Assembly: GCA_947165005.1 (NCBI GenBank)
Contig: CAMUYN010000008.1
Span: 1 to 34,467, forward strand
Origin: an uncultured Bacillota bacterium
GTDB taxonomy: Bacteria > Bacillota_I > Bacilli_A > RF39 > UBA660
Length of the DNA stretch: 34,467 nt
Direction: 5' to 3'
The position numbers and the translations under genes were made by a program. The notes beneath the pieces are model-generated. The model was not told the origin of the DNA. It saw only the letters and a list, made by a program, of their open reading frames with translations, and did not search any database. Below are positions 7,511-14,754 of the stretch, piece by piece; position 1 is the stretch's first letter, and each line of letters starts with the position of its first letter.

Positions 7511-8020
7511 TTACTCTTCTATTATAAAGTCTTCACTTTTATGTGGTTCTTTAAATAATAAATCATTAAAATCTTGCTGTCTTAGTACTTCATATACCAT
7601 AATAGCTACACTATTAGACAAATTAAGTGCCCTTACTTTATCAGTCATTGGAATTCTCATGCAATGATCTAATTCTAATCTTAATATTTCCTTAGGTAAA
7701 CCAGTACTTTCTTTACCAAATACTAAATATATATTTTCATCTTTATCCCCATAATCAAATGAAGTATGTGGCTTCTTTCCATATCTAGTTAAATAATAAA
7801 AAGTACCTATATTTTTTGATTTAAAATCATCCCAATTTTCATAAACAGTATAATCTAAATGTTCTAAATAATTTACTGCGCTTCTTTTAACATACTTATC
7901 TTCTAATGAAAAACCTAGTGGTTTTATTAAATGTAATTTAGAATTAGTAGCAACACATGTTCTCATTATATTTCCAGTATTTCCTGGTATTTCTGGTTCA
8001 AATAAAACAATATTAATCAT
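7511..8020 (-). CDS. trmL: tRNA (cytidine/uridine(34)-2'-O)-methyltransferase TrmL
   Basis: This 169-aa SPOUT-fold enzyme methylates the ribose 2'-O of the wobble base in leucine tRNAs, using SAM. Family hallmarks are visible: the start INIVLFEPEIPGNTGNIMRTC, the middle block YLVFGKESTGLP, and the C-terminal knot region MRIPMTDKVRALNLSNSVAIMVYE. Length is normal for TrmL. The ATG follows GGTGA, with an extended -10 (TGATATAAT) just upstream. No clear terminator follows, so read-through into the pilin-like gene is possible. Confidence 0.93.
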   Translation of the reverse strand: MINIVLFEPEIPGNTGNIMRTCVATNSKLHLIKPLGFSLEDKYVKRSAVNYLEHLDYTVYENWDDFKSKNIGTFYYLTRYGKKPHTSFDYGDKDENIYLVFGKESTGLPKEILRLELDHCMRIPMTDKVRALNLSNSVAIMVYEVLRQQDFNDLLFKEPHKSEDFIIEE

Positions 8021-8035
8021 AAAATCACCATAAAA

Positions 8036-8044
8036 ATTATATCA
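8036..8044 (-). promoter_or_regulatory. extended -10 upstream of trmL
   Basis: The minus strand carries TGATATAAT 16 nt before the trmL ATG; no good -35 is evident. It implies a very short leader. Confidence 0.45.
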
Positions 8045-8088
8045 TATTTTTTATTATTATTAATATTATTAATTAGAAAGGAAAAAAT

Positions 8089-8412
8089 ATGAATAACAAT
8101 TATTATCCAAATTATAGTATGCCATCTGGATATCCAAATCAAGAATATGCACCTACTGCTATGAATACTAATGAACAATCATATATAGAAAATATATTAA
8201 GATTAAATAAAGGTAAATTAGGTAAATTCTATTGTACTTTTCCTGATTCTAACGAATGGAGAGATACTGTTTTTTCAGGAATAATAGAACAAGCTGCTAG
8301 AGATCATTTAATAATAAGTAATCCTAGTACAGGTAAATGGTATTTAATACAAATGATTTATCTGAATTACTGCGAATTTGATGAAAAAATTAATTATCTA
8401 ACTAACTTTTAG
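8089..8412 (+). CDS. gerQ: GerQ-like (spore coat protein Q family) protein
   Basis: This 107-aa protein has a Tyr/Asn/Pro-rich N-terminus (YYPNYSMPSGYPNQEY), then the GerQ domain from about residue 28: EQSYIENILRLNKGKLGKFYCTF, an EW motif, and RDHLIISNPSTGKWYLIQMIYLNYCEFDE. In Bacillus, GerQ is a coat protein cross-linked by transglutaminase and needed for CwlJ localisation during germination. No other sporulation gene is in this window, so its role here may differ. The ATG follows AAAGGA. It is a single gene on the plus strand ended by a short terminator. Recognition is by recalled family sequence. Confidence 0.82.
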   Translation: MNNNYYPNYSMPSGYPNQEYAPTAMNTNEQSYIENILRLNKGKLGKFYCTFPDSNEWRDTVFSGIIEQAARDHLIISNPSTGKWYLIQMIYLNYCEFDEKINYLTNF

Positions 8413-8435
8413 GATTGAATAAATCCTTTTTATTT
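8411..8435 (+). terminator. short terminator after gerQ
   Basis: AGGATT-GAATA-AATCCT is followed by a T-rich run. The stem is only 6 bp and starts in the TAG stop codon. Confidence 0.5.
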
Positions 8436-8443
8436 GCTATAAT
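8415..8443 (+). promoter_or_regulatory. promoter of the LemA-family gene
   Basis: TTGAAT, a 17-bp spacer and TATAAT. The -35 lies inside the gerQ terminator hairpin, so the two elements are interleaved. Confidence 0.6.
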
Positions 8444-8468
8444 TTTTTTATGATAGAGGTGTATAAAT

Positions 8469-9014
8469 ATGAAACTATGGATAATCATATTAATTATATT
8501 AGTAGTTATCTTTATAATATTTTTATTACTAAATATTATTTATAACAAATTTCAAGACTTTATTATAAAAATAAATGAAGTTGAAGGTAAAATAGATGAT
8601 ACTTTAAGGGATAAATATGATAATTTATTAAAAATAAATAATATAGTAAAAGAAAAAATAAATACAGATAAAGAAATAATTGATGATTTAGAAAACATAA
8701 AAACGGATGAAAAATCTAGTTTCGAAGTACATAGATTATTAAAAGAAAGTTTTAATAAATTAGACTTTATAAAAAAACAATACAAAGAGTTAAATACAAG
8801 TGAAGATATAAATAAATTATTCTTTGAAGTAAATGAAATGGATGAATCATTAAATGCTTATATAAAATACTATAATGAAAATATAGTAGAATATAATAAA
8901 TATATTAGAAAATTCCCAATTAATATAATCGGCATTATATTAAAATATAAAGAAAAACAATTCTTTGATAATAAAGATTTAAATGATGAAAATATAAAAG
9001 ATTTTAAGATATAA
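8469..9014 (+). CDS. LemA-family membrane-anchored coiled-coil protein
   Basis: This 181-aa protein has one N-terminal TM helix (residues 4-24) and then long charged helices with the LemA pattern: YNKFQDFIIKINEVEGKIDDTLRDKYDNLLKI, and near the end YNENIVEYNKYIRKFPINIIGIILKYKEKQFF. LemA proteins are membrane-anchored four-helix bundles; their molecular function is unsettled. The predicted topology is N-out with the helical domain on one face of the membrane. It has its own promoter and a strong terminator, so it is monocistronic. Confidence 0.85.
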   Translation: MKLWIIILIILVVIFIIFLLLNIIYNKFQDFIIKINEVEGKIDDTLRDKYDNLLKINNIVKEKINTDKEIIDDLENIKTDEKSSFEVHRLLKESFNKLDFIKKQYKELNTSEDINKLFFEVNEMDESLNAYIKYYNENIVEYNKYIRKFPINIIGIILKYKEKQFFDNKDLNDENIKDFKI

Positions 9015-9039
9015 AACTAGATTTTATCTAGTTTTTTTT
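9014..9039 (+). terminator. intrinsic terminator after the LemA-family gene
   Basis: AAACTAGAT-TTT-ATCTAGTTT is followed by eight T. The stem begins at the last base of the stop codon. Confidence 0.85.
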
Positions 9040-9060
9040 GTTATTATATATATGAGAAGC

Positions 9061-9131
9061 GTTTAGTTTAACCTAAATGTCTACCTTTTGGTTGGTGACA
9101 TTTAAGCCTTTAGCTTAAGTGTCATTTTTTT
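9061..9131 (+). promoter_or_regulatory. attenuator-like RNA with mutually exclusive hairpins
   Basis: On the plus strand AAATGTC-t-ACC (9075-9085) can pair with GGT-GACATTT (9094-9103). The same GACATTTAAGC (9097-9107) can instead pair with GCTTAAGTGTC (9113-9123), followed by seven T, making a terminator. A further TTTAG/CTAAA pairing lies at 9062-9077. This antiterminator/terminator layout is what leader attenuators and riboswitches use. I do not recognise a known aptamer, and no annotated plus-strand gene lies downstream within several kb. Confidence 0.5.
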
Positions 9132-9300
9132 ATTTCTACTATTATCATTAATAGGAGGAATAATAGTATACATGAAAAGAGAAGAACTCTTAAAACGTAT
9201 TCACGTTTTTTTTACGATACCATCTCCTTTCTAGAATTGAAGGTGGGCACTAAGCTCTAAACACCCATATATAATATTCGCGAATATTAAAGAAAATTCC
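9132..9300. other. rest of structured intergenic region: SD hairpin, 20-codon ORF, terminator, palindrome
   Basis: The plus strand shows ACTATTAT/ATAATAGT enclosing AGGAGG in its loop. A possible 20-codon ORF follows at 9172-9234 (MKREELLKRIHV...), 13 nt after the AGGAGG. Within that ORF lies the terminator AAAACGT-ATTC-ACGTTTT plus four more T (9192-9213). Next comes a GGTG...CACC arm pair (9242-9265) and a perfect 16-bp palindrome, AATATTCGCGAATATT (9278-9293). On the minus strand GAAAGGAG is followed by only a three-codon frame. I see no convincing protein gene; a small RNA or a decayed gene is possible. Confidence 0.4.
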
Positions 9301-9312
9301 CCTTTATTTAAT

Positions 9313-9341
9313 AAAAAAATCGAGATTAATCTCGATTTTTA
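9313..9341 (-). terminator. intrinsic terminator of ung
   Basis: AAAAATCGAGATT/AATCTCGATTTTT is a perfect inverted repeat with a T-run on the minus strand. The ung stop codon is part of the stem. It could also stop plus-strand transcription. Confidence 0.85.
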
Positions 9342-9995
9342 CCATTTAATTGGGGTTATTTTATGTTTTATTAAAAAGTTATTTGTTTTAGAAAATGGTT
9401 TACTACCAAAGAATCCATTGTTAGCTGAAAATGGAGATGGATGTGCCGATTCTATTACTAAATGATTCTTATTAGTTATATATTTTTTCTTTTCTCTAGC
9501 ATTATTTCCCCACAGTATAAATACTACTGGTTTTTCTCTTTCGTTTAGTTTTTTTATTACCTCATCTGTAAATATATGCCATCCTAAATCTTTATGTGAA
9601 TTTGGTTTATCCTTTTCCACAGTTAAACCTGTATTTAAAAGCATTACTCCTTGTTTAAACCATGGAGTTAAATCTCCATCATTAAAATCTTTTTTTATTC
9701 CTAAATCATCATATAATTCTTTATAGATATTTTTTAATGATGGTGGAATTGGTGTTTTTAATGAGGAAAATGCATATCCATGAGCTTCTCCAGTACCATG
9801 ATATGGATCTTGTCCTAATATAACTACTTTTACATCTTTAAAGCTTAATTTAAATGTATTAAAAACATCTTTTTTAGGAGGATATATCTCTTTTTCTTTA
9901 TATAATTTATTAACATTATTTAATAAATTAATAAAGTATTCTTTACTTATTTCATCTTTAAGAACAATATCCCAATCATTATGAAATTCTAGCAT
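9339..9995 (-). CDS. ung: uracil-DNA glycosylase (family 1)
   Basis: Removes uracil from DNA as the first step of base-excision repair. The 218-aa protein has the catalytic water-activating motif GQDPYHG (about residues 61-67), the PPSLKNIYKEL segment, LLNTGLTVE, and the Leu/His minor-groove loop SAHPSPFSANNGFFG near residue 184. Length is normal. The ATG follows AGGAGG by 4 nt. It is likely monocistronic, between the terminators of rlmH and its own. Confidence 0.97.
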   Translation of the reverse strand: MLEFHNDWDIVLKDEISKEYFINLLNNVNKLYKEKEIYPPKKDVFNTFKLSFKDVKVVILGQDPYHGTGEAHGYAFSSLKTPIPPSLKNIYKELYDDLGIKKDFNDGDLTPWFKQGVMLLNTGLTVEKDKPNSHKDLGWHIFTDEVIKKLNEREKPVVFILWGNNAREKKKYITNKNHLVIESAHPSPFSANNGFFGSKPFSKTNNFLIKHKITPIKW

Positions 9996-10023
9996 AAGTC
10001 CTCCTTATATACATATTATAACA

Positions 10024-10052
10024 TAAAAAAACCTATCATTTATGATAGGTTT
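10024..10052 (-). terminator. terminator of the rplI-dnaB-M23-walJ-rlmH run
   Basis: AAACCTATCA-TTTA-TGATAGGTTT with a T-run on the minus strand. The 5' arm encodes the last codons (ThrTyrHis) of rlmH. Confidence 0.85.
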
Positions 10053-10488
10053 CATTATTTATTATTTTATATGATCTATATAATTGTTCTAGTAATATAA
10101 CTCTAAATAACTGATGTGGAAATGTAAGTTTTGAGAACGATAATTTATAATTACTTCTATTTTTTATATCTTCATGTAATCCATATGACCCACCTATTAC
10201 AAATGTAATATTTGGATTATTTAACTGAATATCATTTAGTTTTTTAGATAAAGATACTGAATCTAATTCATTACCTTCAATTTCTAAAGTAATTACATAA
10301 TCCTTATCATCAATATACTTTAATATATTATTTTTTTCTGTTAATAAAGTTTTGGATATATCAAAATCCTCATCTTTTACTTCAATTAAATCTATTTTAG
10401 TATATTTAGATAATCTCTTTAGATACTCATTTACTGCATCAGTATAGTATTTTTCTTTTATTTTTCCAACACTTATTATTTTTATCAT
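10036..10488 (-). CDS. rlmH: 23S rRNA (pseudouridine(1915)-N3)-methyltransferase RlmH
   Basis: SPOUT methyltransferase that uses SAM to modify helix 69 of 23S rRNA in assembled ribosomes. The 150-aa protein has the expected ends: MIKIISVGKIKEKYY and EQLYRSYKIINNETYHK. The SAM-knot region FVIGGSYGLHEDI and the SKLTFPHQLFRVILLEQ block are also present. It overlaps walJ by 4 nt (ATGA), giving coupled translation. The walJ-rlmH neighbourhood is a familiar Bacilli arrangement. Confidence 0.96.
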   Translation of the reverse strand: MIKIISVGKIKEKYYTDAVNEYLKRLSKYTKIDLIEVKDEDFDISKTLLTEKNNILKYIDDKDYVITLEIEGNELDSVSLSKKLNDIQLNNPNITFVIGGSYGLHEDIKNRSNYKLSFSKLTFPHQLFRVILLEQLYRSYKIINNETYHK

Positions 10489-11252
10489 ATTTCTATTACC
10501 TCTGTAGGTTCATTTTGTTTACCTAATATATAATTAGTAAATTTTATATTATTTTCTACCATCTTTTCATTAAAAGTCTCTATTACTTTTTCTGGTGTAT
10601 TATTCTTTTCTGATAAATGGGCAAATACTATTTTTTTAGTATTTGGTCCTATCCATTCACATAGATAATTAGATGCCTGTTCATTAGACAAATGCCCCTT
10701 ATCTCCGACTACTCTTTGCTGTAAAAAATAAGGATATGGTCCATTTTTAAGCATATATACATCATGATTACTCTCTAATACATACATTGTTTTATTTGAT
10801 AATTCTTCAAAATATTTTTTATTAATATATCCAGTATCTGTAATATACACTAAAGATTTTTTACCCTCTTTAATAATAAAACCAATAGATCCTTTAGCAT
10901 CATGGCTTGTTTTTATATAATTAACTTCCAAATCATTAATTATTGCTACTTTATCCTGATACAATTCATAATCAAAGGTACCAATCTCTTTTTCAAGTAA
11001 TTCTTTTAATGTTTCAGTAACATATATTTTAGTATGATACTTCTTTATAAAAGATTTAATACCATTAATATGGTCCACGTGGGTGTGTGTTAATAAAATC
11101 GCATCTATATCATGTGGATTTATGCCTAATTTATCTAATTCATTACATACATATTGACTAGAAGTACCAAGATCAATCAAGATCTTGGTACTTTTTGTAC
11201 ACACTAAACAACTATTCCCTTTACTTCCACTAGATAATAAACATATTTTCAT
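10485..11252 (-). CDS. walJ: metallo-beta-lactamase-fold hydrolase WalJ/YycJ
   Basis: This 255-aa MBL-fold protein opens with MKICLLSSGSKGNS and has the metal motif THTHVDH (about residues 55-61), a second His at SHDAKG, ITDTGY, and a late Asn/His segment, FAHLSEKNNTP. WalJ in Bacillus is linked to coordinating cell division with DNA replication; the enzymatic substrate is uncertain. The upstream M23 gene and this ATG overlap by 4 nt, as do walJ and rlmH. The WalRK kinase and regulator genes that usually precede it are absent here, replaced by an M23 peptidase and dnaB. Confidence 0.9.
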   Translation of the reverse strand: MKICLLSSGSKGNSCLVCTKSTKILIDLGTSSQYVCNELDKLGINPHDIDAILLTHTHVDHINGIKSFIKKYHTKIYVTETLKELLEKEIGTFDYELYQDKVAIINDLEVNYIKTSHDAKGSIGFIIKEGKKSLVYITDTGYINKKYFEELSNKTMYVLESNHDVYMLKNGPYPYFLQQRVVGDKGHLSNEQASNYLCEWIGPNTKKIVFAHLSEKNNTPEKVIETFNEKMVENNIKFTNYILGKQNEPTEVIEI

Positions 11253-12877
11253 CGATATAATGTTAACGGATTAAATGCCGTTCCTCCACCATATGAACCA
11301 TATTGTTTTCCACCATAGAATGTTCCAAAATGTAAATGACACGCAGACGATGATCCTGATGAACCCATATATCCAATTACTTGCCCCTTAGTTACCTGTT
11401 GTCCTGGATAAACAGTAACATTACTAGACATATGTGCATAAATCGCATATACATTTTCAGGATGTGCTATCCATACATAATTACCATAACCAGAACCACA
11501 GTAATCACCGGCCCCATAGCTGATATCCGCACATCCAGCATTTGTCTCTAATACAGTTCCCGATTCAATGGCATAAATAGGAGAAAAGCATCCTGATAGT
11601 GCAATATCTAGTCCATAGTGCATTCCACCATGCCAATCATCATAACCATAATAAGTAGTTATATATGAAGATACTGATGGCCATCCCCATGAACCTGAGA
11701 ATGATGGTGGAACAAAACCGCCTGTATAAGTTGATGTTCTTCTTGTCCCTTTAACAATAACTTCATCTACCGGTTCTTTAATAACATCAGTTTTTGTAAT
11801 ATAAACTTTATCTACTTTACCATTTAGGTATCTAACTTTTTCTGTTTGTCTAGATATTCCATTAACTCCTTCTGTTTCAACCTTTGATGTTCCATATGCC
11901 ATTGTATTATCTTCCTTTTCAACTGTTTTATAAACGGTTGAAACATCTTCTACAACGTGTTTTTCAACAGCTAATTCTAATACAGGATCCATACGAGCAA
12001 CGTTCACCACTTGTCCTGGTTTGAGAAGGTTGTCTGCACTAGTAAACTCCGGATTAACAATTAAAAATGCCCTTGTAGAAATCTCATTTTTAAATGCTGC
12101 GCTTTCAATTGTATCTCCTGGTTCTATAATATATTCCTTCTCAGAAACATTTTCATTAAAACTAAAGAATTTTGTCAAATCCTCAACTGTAGTATATATC
12201 GTTTCATCCGTAGGAATTAAAGCTTCCTTTATGGTTACATCCTGATCTAAATATATATTTTCAATCATACTTCCAGTCGAAACAATTTCTGGTTGTCTAT
12301 TGCTAGTATATGTGCTTACTTCACTTTCACTAATAAATAGATACATAAAATTTTTTACAGCTTCATCAAAAATATCTTTTTTTGTAATATATATTACTAT
12401 TTTTTCTTCTTCTGTTTCTTCTGATTCATTATTTTTCATTTCTTCTTCAGTTAATTCTCCGGAATTAATTTTCTCTGCTATTTCAGTTTCATTACTTATT
12501 CTACTGTTTTTAGCCTTTGAAATAGTTACTACATATCCCTTTATAGAGAAGCTTTTATTCTCTTTTATTTTTTTATATATATCTTTTTCAGACATTATTT
12601 TACCTTTAAAGGTAATTGCCTTTTTTATATCTATACCATTAGGTATATATACTTTTTTTACTTCATATTCATCTTTTAATGCTCTTTGTTCATTATCAAT
12701 ATAATTCTCTAAAGCCTTTTTTGATTTTATTGCTCCGATAAATTTCCCATCAAGATATACTTTATATACTTCTTTAGGATTTTTATCTACAGGTTTAGTT
12801 ACTTGATAAACAAATATTATTAATCCTGAAATTAATAATGCAATAACAAAAGGAATATATGCTTTTATATTCTTCAC
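11249..12877 (-). CDS. membrane-anchored M23 peptidoglycan endopeptidase with LysM and G5 domains
   Basis: This 542-aa cell-wall hydrolase starts at GTG, with GGAGGG 6 nt upstream. Domains: a signal-anchor TM at about 7-26; a charged stalk to 240 with an acidic patch (ESEETEEEK); a LysM at about 247-295 (IIEPGDTIESAAFKNEISTRAFLIVNP); a G5-like region at about 300-378; and an M23 domain from about 395. The zinc and catalytic residues H420-x3-D424, H482 and H514-L-H516 are intact. It probably cuts peptide cross-links during growth or division. It sits between dnaB and walJ in one co-directional run. Full length; no damage seen. Confidence 0.93.
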   Translation of the reverse strand: MKNIKAYIPFVIALLISGLIIFVYQVTKPVDKNPKEVYKVYLDGKFIGAIKSKKALENYIDNEQRALKDEYEVKKVYIPNGIDIKKAITFKGKIMSEKDIYKKIKENKSFSIKGYVVTISKAKNSRISNETEIAEKINSGELTEEEMKNNESEETEEEKIVIYITKKDIFDEAVKNFMYLFISESEVSTYTSNRQPEIVSTGSMIENIYLDQDVTIKEALIPTDETIYTTVEDLTKFFSFNENVSEKEYIIEPGDTIESAAFKNEISTRAFLIVNPEFTSADNLLKPGQVVNVARMDPVLELAVEKHVVEDVSTVYKTVEKEDNTMAYGTSKVETEGVNGISRQTEKVRYLNGKVDKVYITKTDVIKEPVDEVIVKGTRRTSTYTGGFVPPSFSGSWGWPSVSSYITTYYGYDDWHGGMHYGLDIALSGCFSPIYAIESGTVLETNAGCADISYGAGDYCGSGYGNYVWIAHPENVYAIYAHMSSNVTVYPGQQVTKGQVIGYMGSSGSSSACHLHFGTFYGGKQYGSYGGGTAFNPLTLYR

Positions 12878-12889
12878 GAATATCCCTCC

Positions 12890-14221
12890 CTATTCTTTTT
12901 GATAATTAGTAAATGTGACAGTACTACCTTTAAATATAAATTCTACTGTCTTAGTAGGACCATTTCTGTTTTTACCAATTATAAATTCAGTAATACTAGC
13001 TTCTTTATTCATTGCTTCTTTATTATAGTAATCATCTCTATATAAGAAACCAACAAGGTCGGCATCTTGTTCTATAGATCCTGATTCTCTTAAGTCACTC
13101 ATTAATGGTCTTTTATCAGGTCTTCCTTCTACAGCACGAGAAAGTTGTGCAAGTGCTATAACAGGGCATTTTAATTCCATTGCCATTGTTTTAAGTCCTC
13201 TTGAAATTTCAGCAACTTCTTGTTGACGATTAGCTTGGTTTCTTGATGAACCAGTAATCAACTGCAAATAATCGATTACTACTAAACCAAGGCCATTTTC
13301 TTTAGAAGCAAGTCTTCTACATTTACTTCTTATATCTGAAATAGTTGCTCCAGGGGTATCATCTATTTTCAAATTAGTATCTGCAAGAATAGTTACTGCT
13401 TCACTTAATCTTTTCCAATCATTATTATCAAAATTACCATTTCTAAATCTAGCAAAATTTATTTGACCTATTGAACTTAACATACGATTAACTAATTGTT
13501 CCGCACTCATTTCAAAGTTAAATATTGCAACATTCTTATTAGTATTTCTAGCTACATATGTTGCAATATTAAGAGCAAATGCAGTTTTACCCATACCAGG
13601 ACGTGCTGCTATTATATATAGTTCATTTTCATGTAATCCGCTGGTCAATTTATCAAATTCATAAAAGCCTGTAGCATATCCAGTTATTTCACTCTTATTT
13701 TCACTTAATTTCTCTAAGTCTGATTGTGCTTTAAAAACAACATCCTGTATATTTCTAAATTCTGCTGTCTTTCTTTTTTGTACAACATCAAATATTTTTG
13801 CTTCTGCTTGATCTAATATATCATTTACTGGTGAATTTTCAGTATATGAAGAATTAGATATCTCATTTGATGCATTAATTAATTTTCTAAGTACTGATTT
13901 ATCATGAACAATACCAATATAATAATCTATATTAGCTGCGCTAGGTACAAAATTAGCTATTTCTACTAGATACTCTATATTACCTACAGAAGATAACTCT
14001 TTTGCACTTTCTAATCTATCAGTAACAATAGTGATATCTACTGGTATACCCTCATTATTTAAATCAGATAATACTCTAAATATTTTTTGATTAGCTTCTA
14101 AATAAAAATCTTCTTCACTTAGCTCATCACATATCTTTTGAAGAGCATCTTTAGATAAAAATGCTGATCCTAAAACTGATTGTTCTGCTTCTTTACTATA
14201 TGGAATATTTCTTTTATCCAT
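12890..14221 (-). CDS. dnaB: replicative DNA helicase DnaB
   Basis: Hexameric ring helicase that unwinds DNA at the replication fork and recruits primase. The 443-aa protein has the N-terminal primase-interaction domain (start IPYSKEAEQSVLGS). The RecA-like domain has Walker A ARPGMGKTA (about 206-214), Walker B LVVIDYLQLI, and the conserved SDLRESGSIEQDADLV segment. No intein is present and the length is normal. The ATG follows AGGAGG by 4 nt and sits 8 nt after rplI, as in Bacilli. Confidence 0.98.
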   Translation of the reverse strand: MDKRNIPYSKEAEQSVLGSAFLSKDALQKICDELSEEDFYLEANQKIFRVLSDLNNEGIPVDITIVTDRLESAKELSSVGNIEYLVEIANFVPSAANIDYYIGIVHDKSVLRKLINASNEISNSSYTENSPVNDILDQAEAKIFDVVQKRKTAEFRNIQDVVFKAQSDLEKLSENKSEITGYATGFYEFDKLTSGLHENELYIIAARPGMGKTAFALNIATYVARNTNKNVAIFNFEMSAEQLVNRMLSSIGQINFARFRNGNFDNNDWKRLSEAVTILADTNLKIDDTPGATISDIRSKCRRLASKENGLGLVVIDYLQLITGSSRNQANRQQEVAEISRGLKTMAMELKCPVIALAQLSRAVEGRPDKRPLMSDLRESGSIEQDADLVGFLYRDDYYNKEAMNKEASITEFIIGKNRNGPTKTVEFIFKGSTVTFTNYQKE

Positions 14222-14229
14222 AGATCCTC

Positions 14230-14670
14230 CTACTTCTCTAATTTAATGTTTATATTTGCTATAACCTTTGGATGAAGAATAACTTCAACTTTATGAAACC
14301 CAAGTGTAGTTAAACTTCCATCTAAAACTATCTTTTTCTTATCTACTTTAAACCCATTCTTATTTAATTCTTCTTCTATTTGCTTTGAAGAAACTGAACC
14401 AAATACCTTATCTTCTTTACCTGTCTTAACTTTAAAAGTATAAGTTTTCTTTTCCATTTCTTCCTTTATTTTATTACAATTCTTTATTAATTCTTTTTCG
14501 TTTTCATTCCTTATTTCAATTTGATTATCTAGTATTTCTTTACTTCTAGTAGTATATTTAATTGCATATCCATTTTTAATTAAGAAGTTCTCTGCATAAC
14601 CATCTTTAACTTCTTTGATTTCATCTTTTTTTCCTTGACCCTTTAAATCTTTTAAAAATATTACTTTCAT
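14230..14670 (-). CDS. rplI: 50S ribosomal protein L9
   Basis: Binds 23S rRNA domain V near the L1 stalk. The 146-aa protein has the N-terminal signature [30 protein letters not shown], a long connecting helix, and the C-terminal domain ([16 protein letters not shown]...). It is first in the rplI-dnaB-M23-walJ-rlmH run. In many relatives the gene before it encodes the c-di-AMP phosphodiesterase GdpP; here that position holds two GT-C proteins. Confidence 0.97.
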   Translation of the reverse strand: MKVIFLKDLKGQGKKDEIKEVKDGYAENFLIKNGYAIKYTTRSKEILDNQIEIRNENEKELIKNCNKIKEEMEKKTYTFKVKTGKEDKVFGSVSSKQIEEELNKNGFKVDKKKIVLDGSLTTLGFHKVEVILHPKVIANINIKLEK

Positions 14671-14688
14671 AAGAGACCTTCTTTCATA

Positions 14689-14706
14689 ATAGTATTATTA
14701 TACTAT
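14689..14706 (-). promoter_or_regulatory. rplI -10 region inside a 7-bp inverted repeat
   Basis: ATAGTAT-TATT-ATACTAT encloses the likely rplI -10 (TATAAT, 14697-14702 on the minus strand). The -35 is weak. The repeat could be an operator or chance in AT-rich DNA. Confidence 0.3.
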
Positions 14707-14717
14707 AATTTTAATAG

Positions 14718-14754
14718 AAAAAAAAGCGAACAAGTTTATCTTATTTCACTTTTT
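14718..14754 (-). terminator. terminator of the second GT-C gene
   Basis: AAAAAGTGAA and TTCGCTTTTT pair with one G-T wobble, then a T-run on the minus strand. The 5' arm encodes the final GluLysValLys residues. Confidence 0.65.

Noticed and set aside
9241-9266. AGGTGGGCAC...CACCC as a T-box or 6S RNA piece
   Set aside because: No T-box specifier stem, AG bulge or UGGN-type loop is visible, and no aminoacyl-tRNA synthetase or amino-acid gene follows; it is too short for 6S RNA.
11070-11090. parS-like TGGTCCACGTGGGTGT
   Set aside because: It lies in walJ and encodes the invariant THTHVDH motif; it matches only the central CCACGTG of the ParB site, not both arms.
12300-12704. 134-aa plus-strand ORF opposite the M23 peptidase
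   Set aside because: Antisense shadow rich in Ser/Phe/Ile, typical of the complement of Lys/Glu-rich helices; no start signals.
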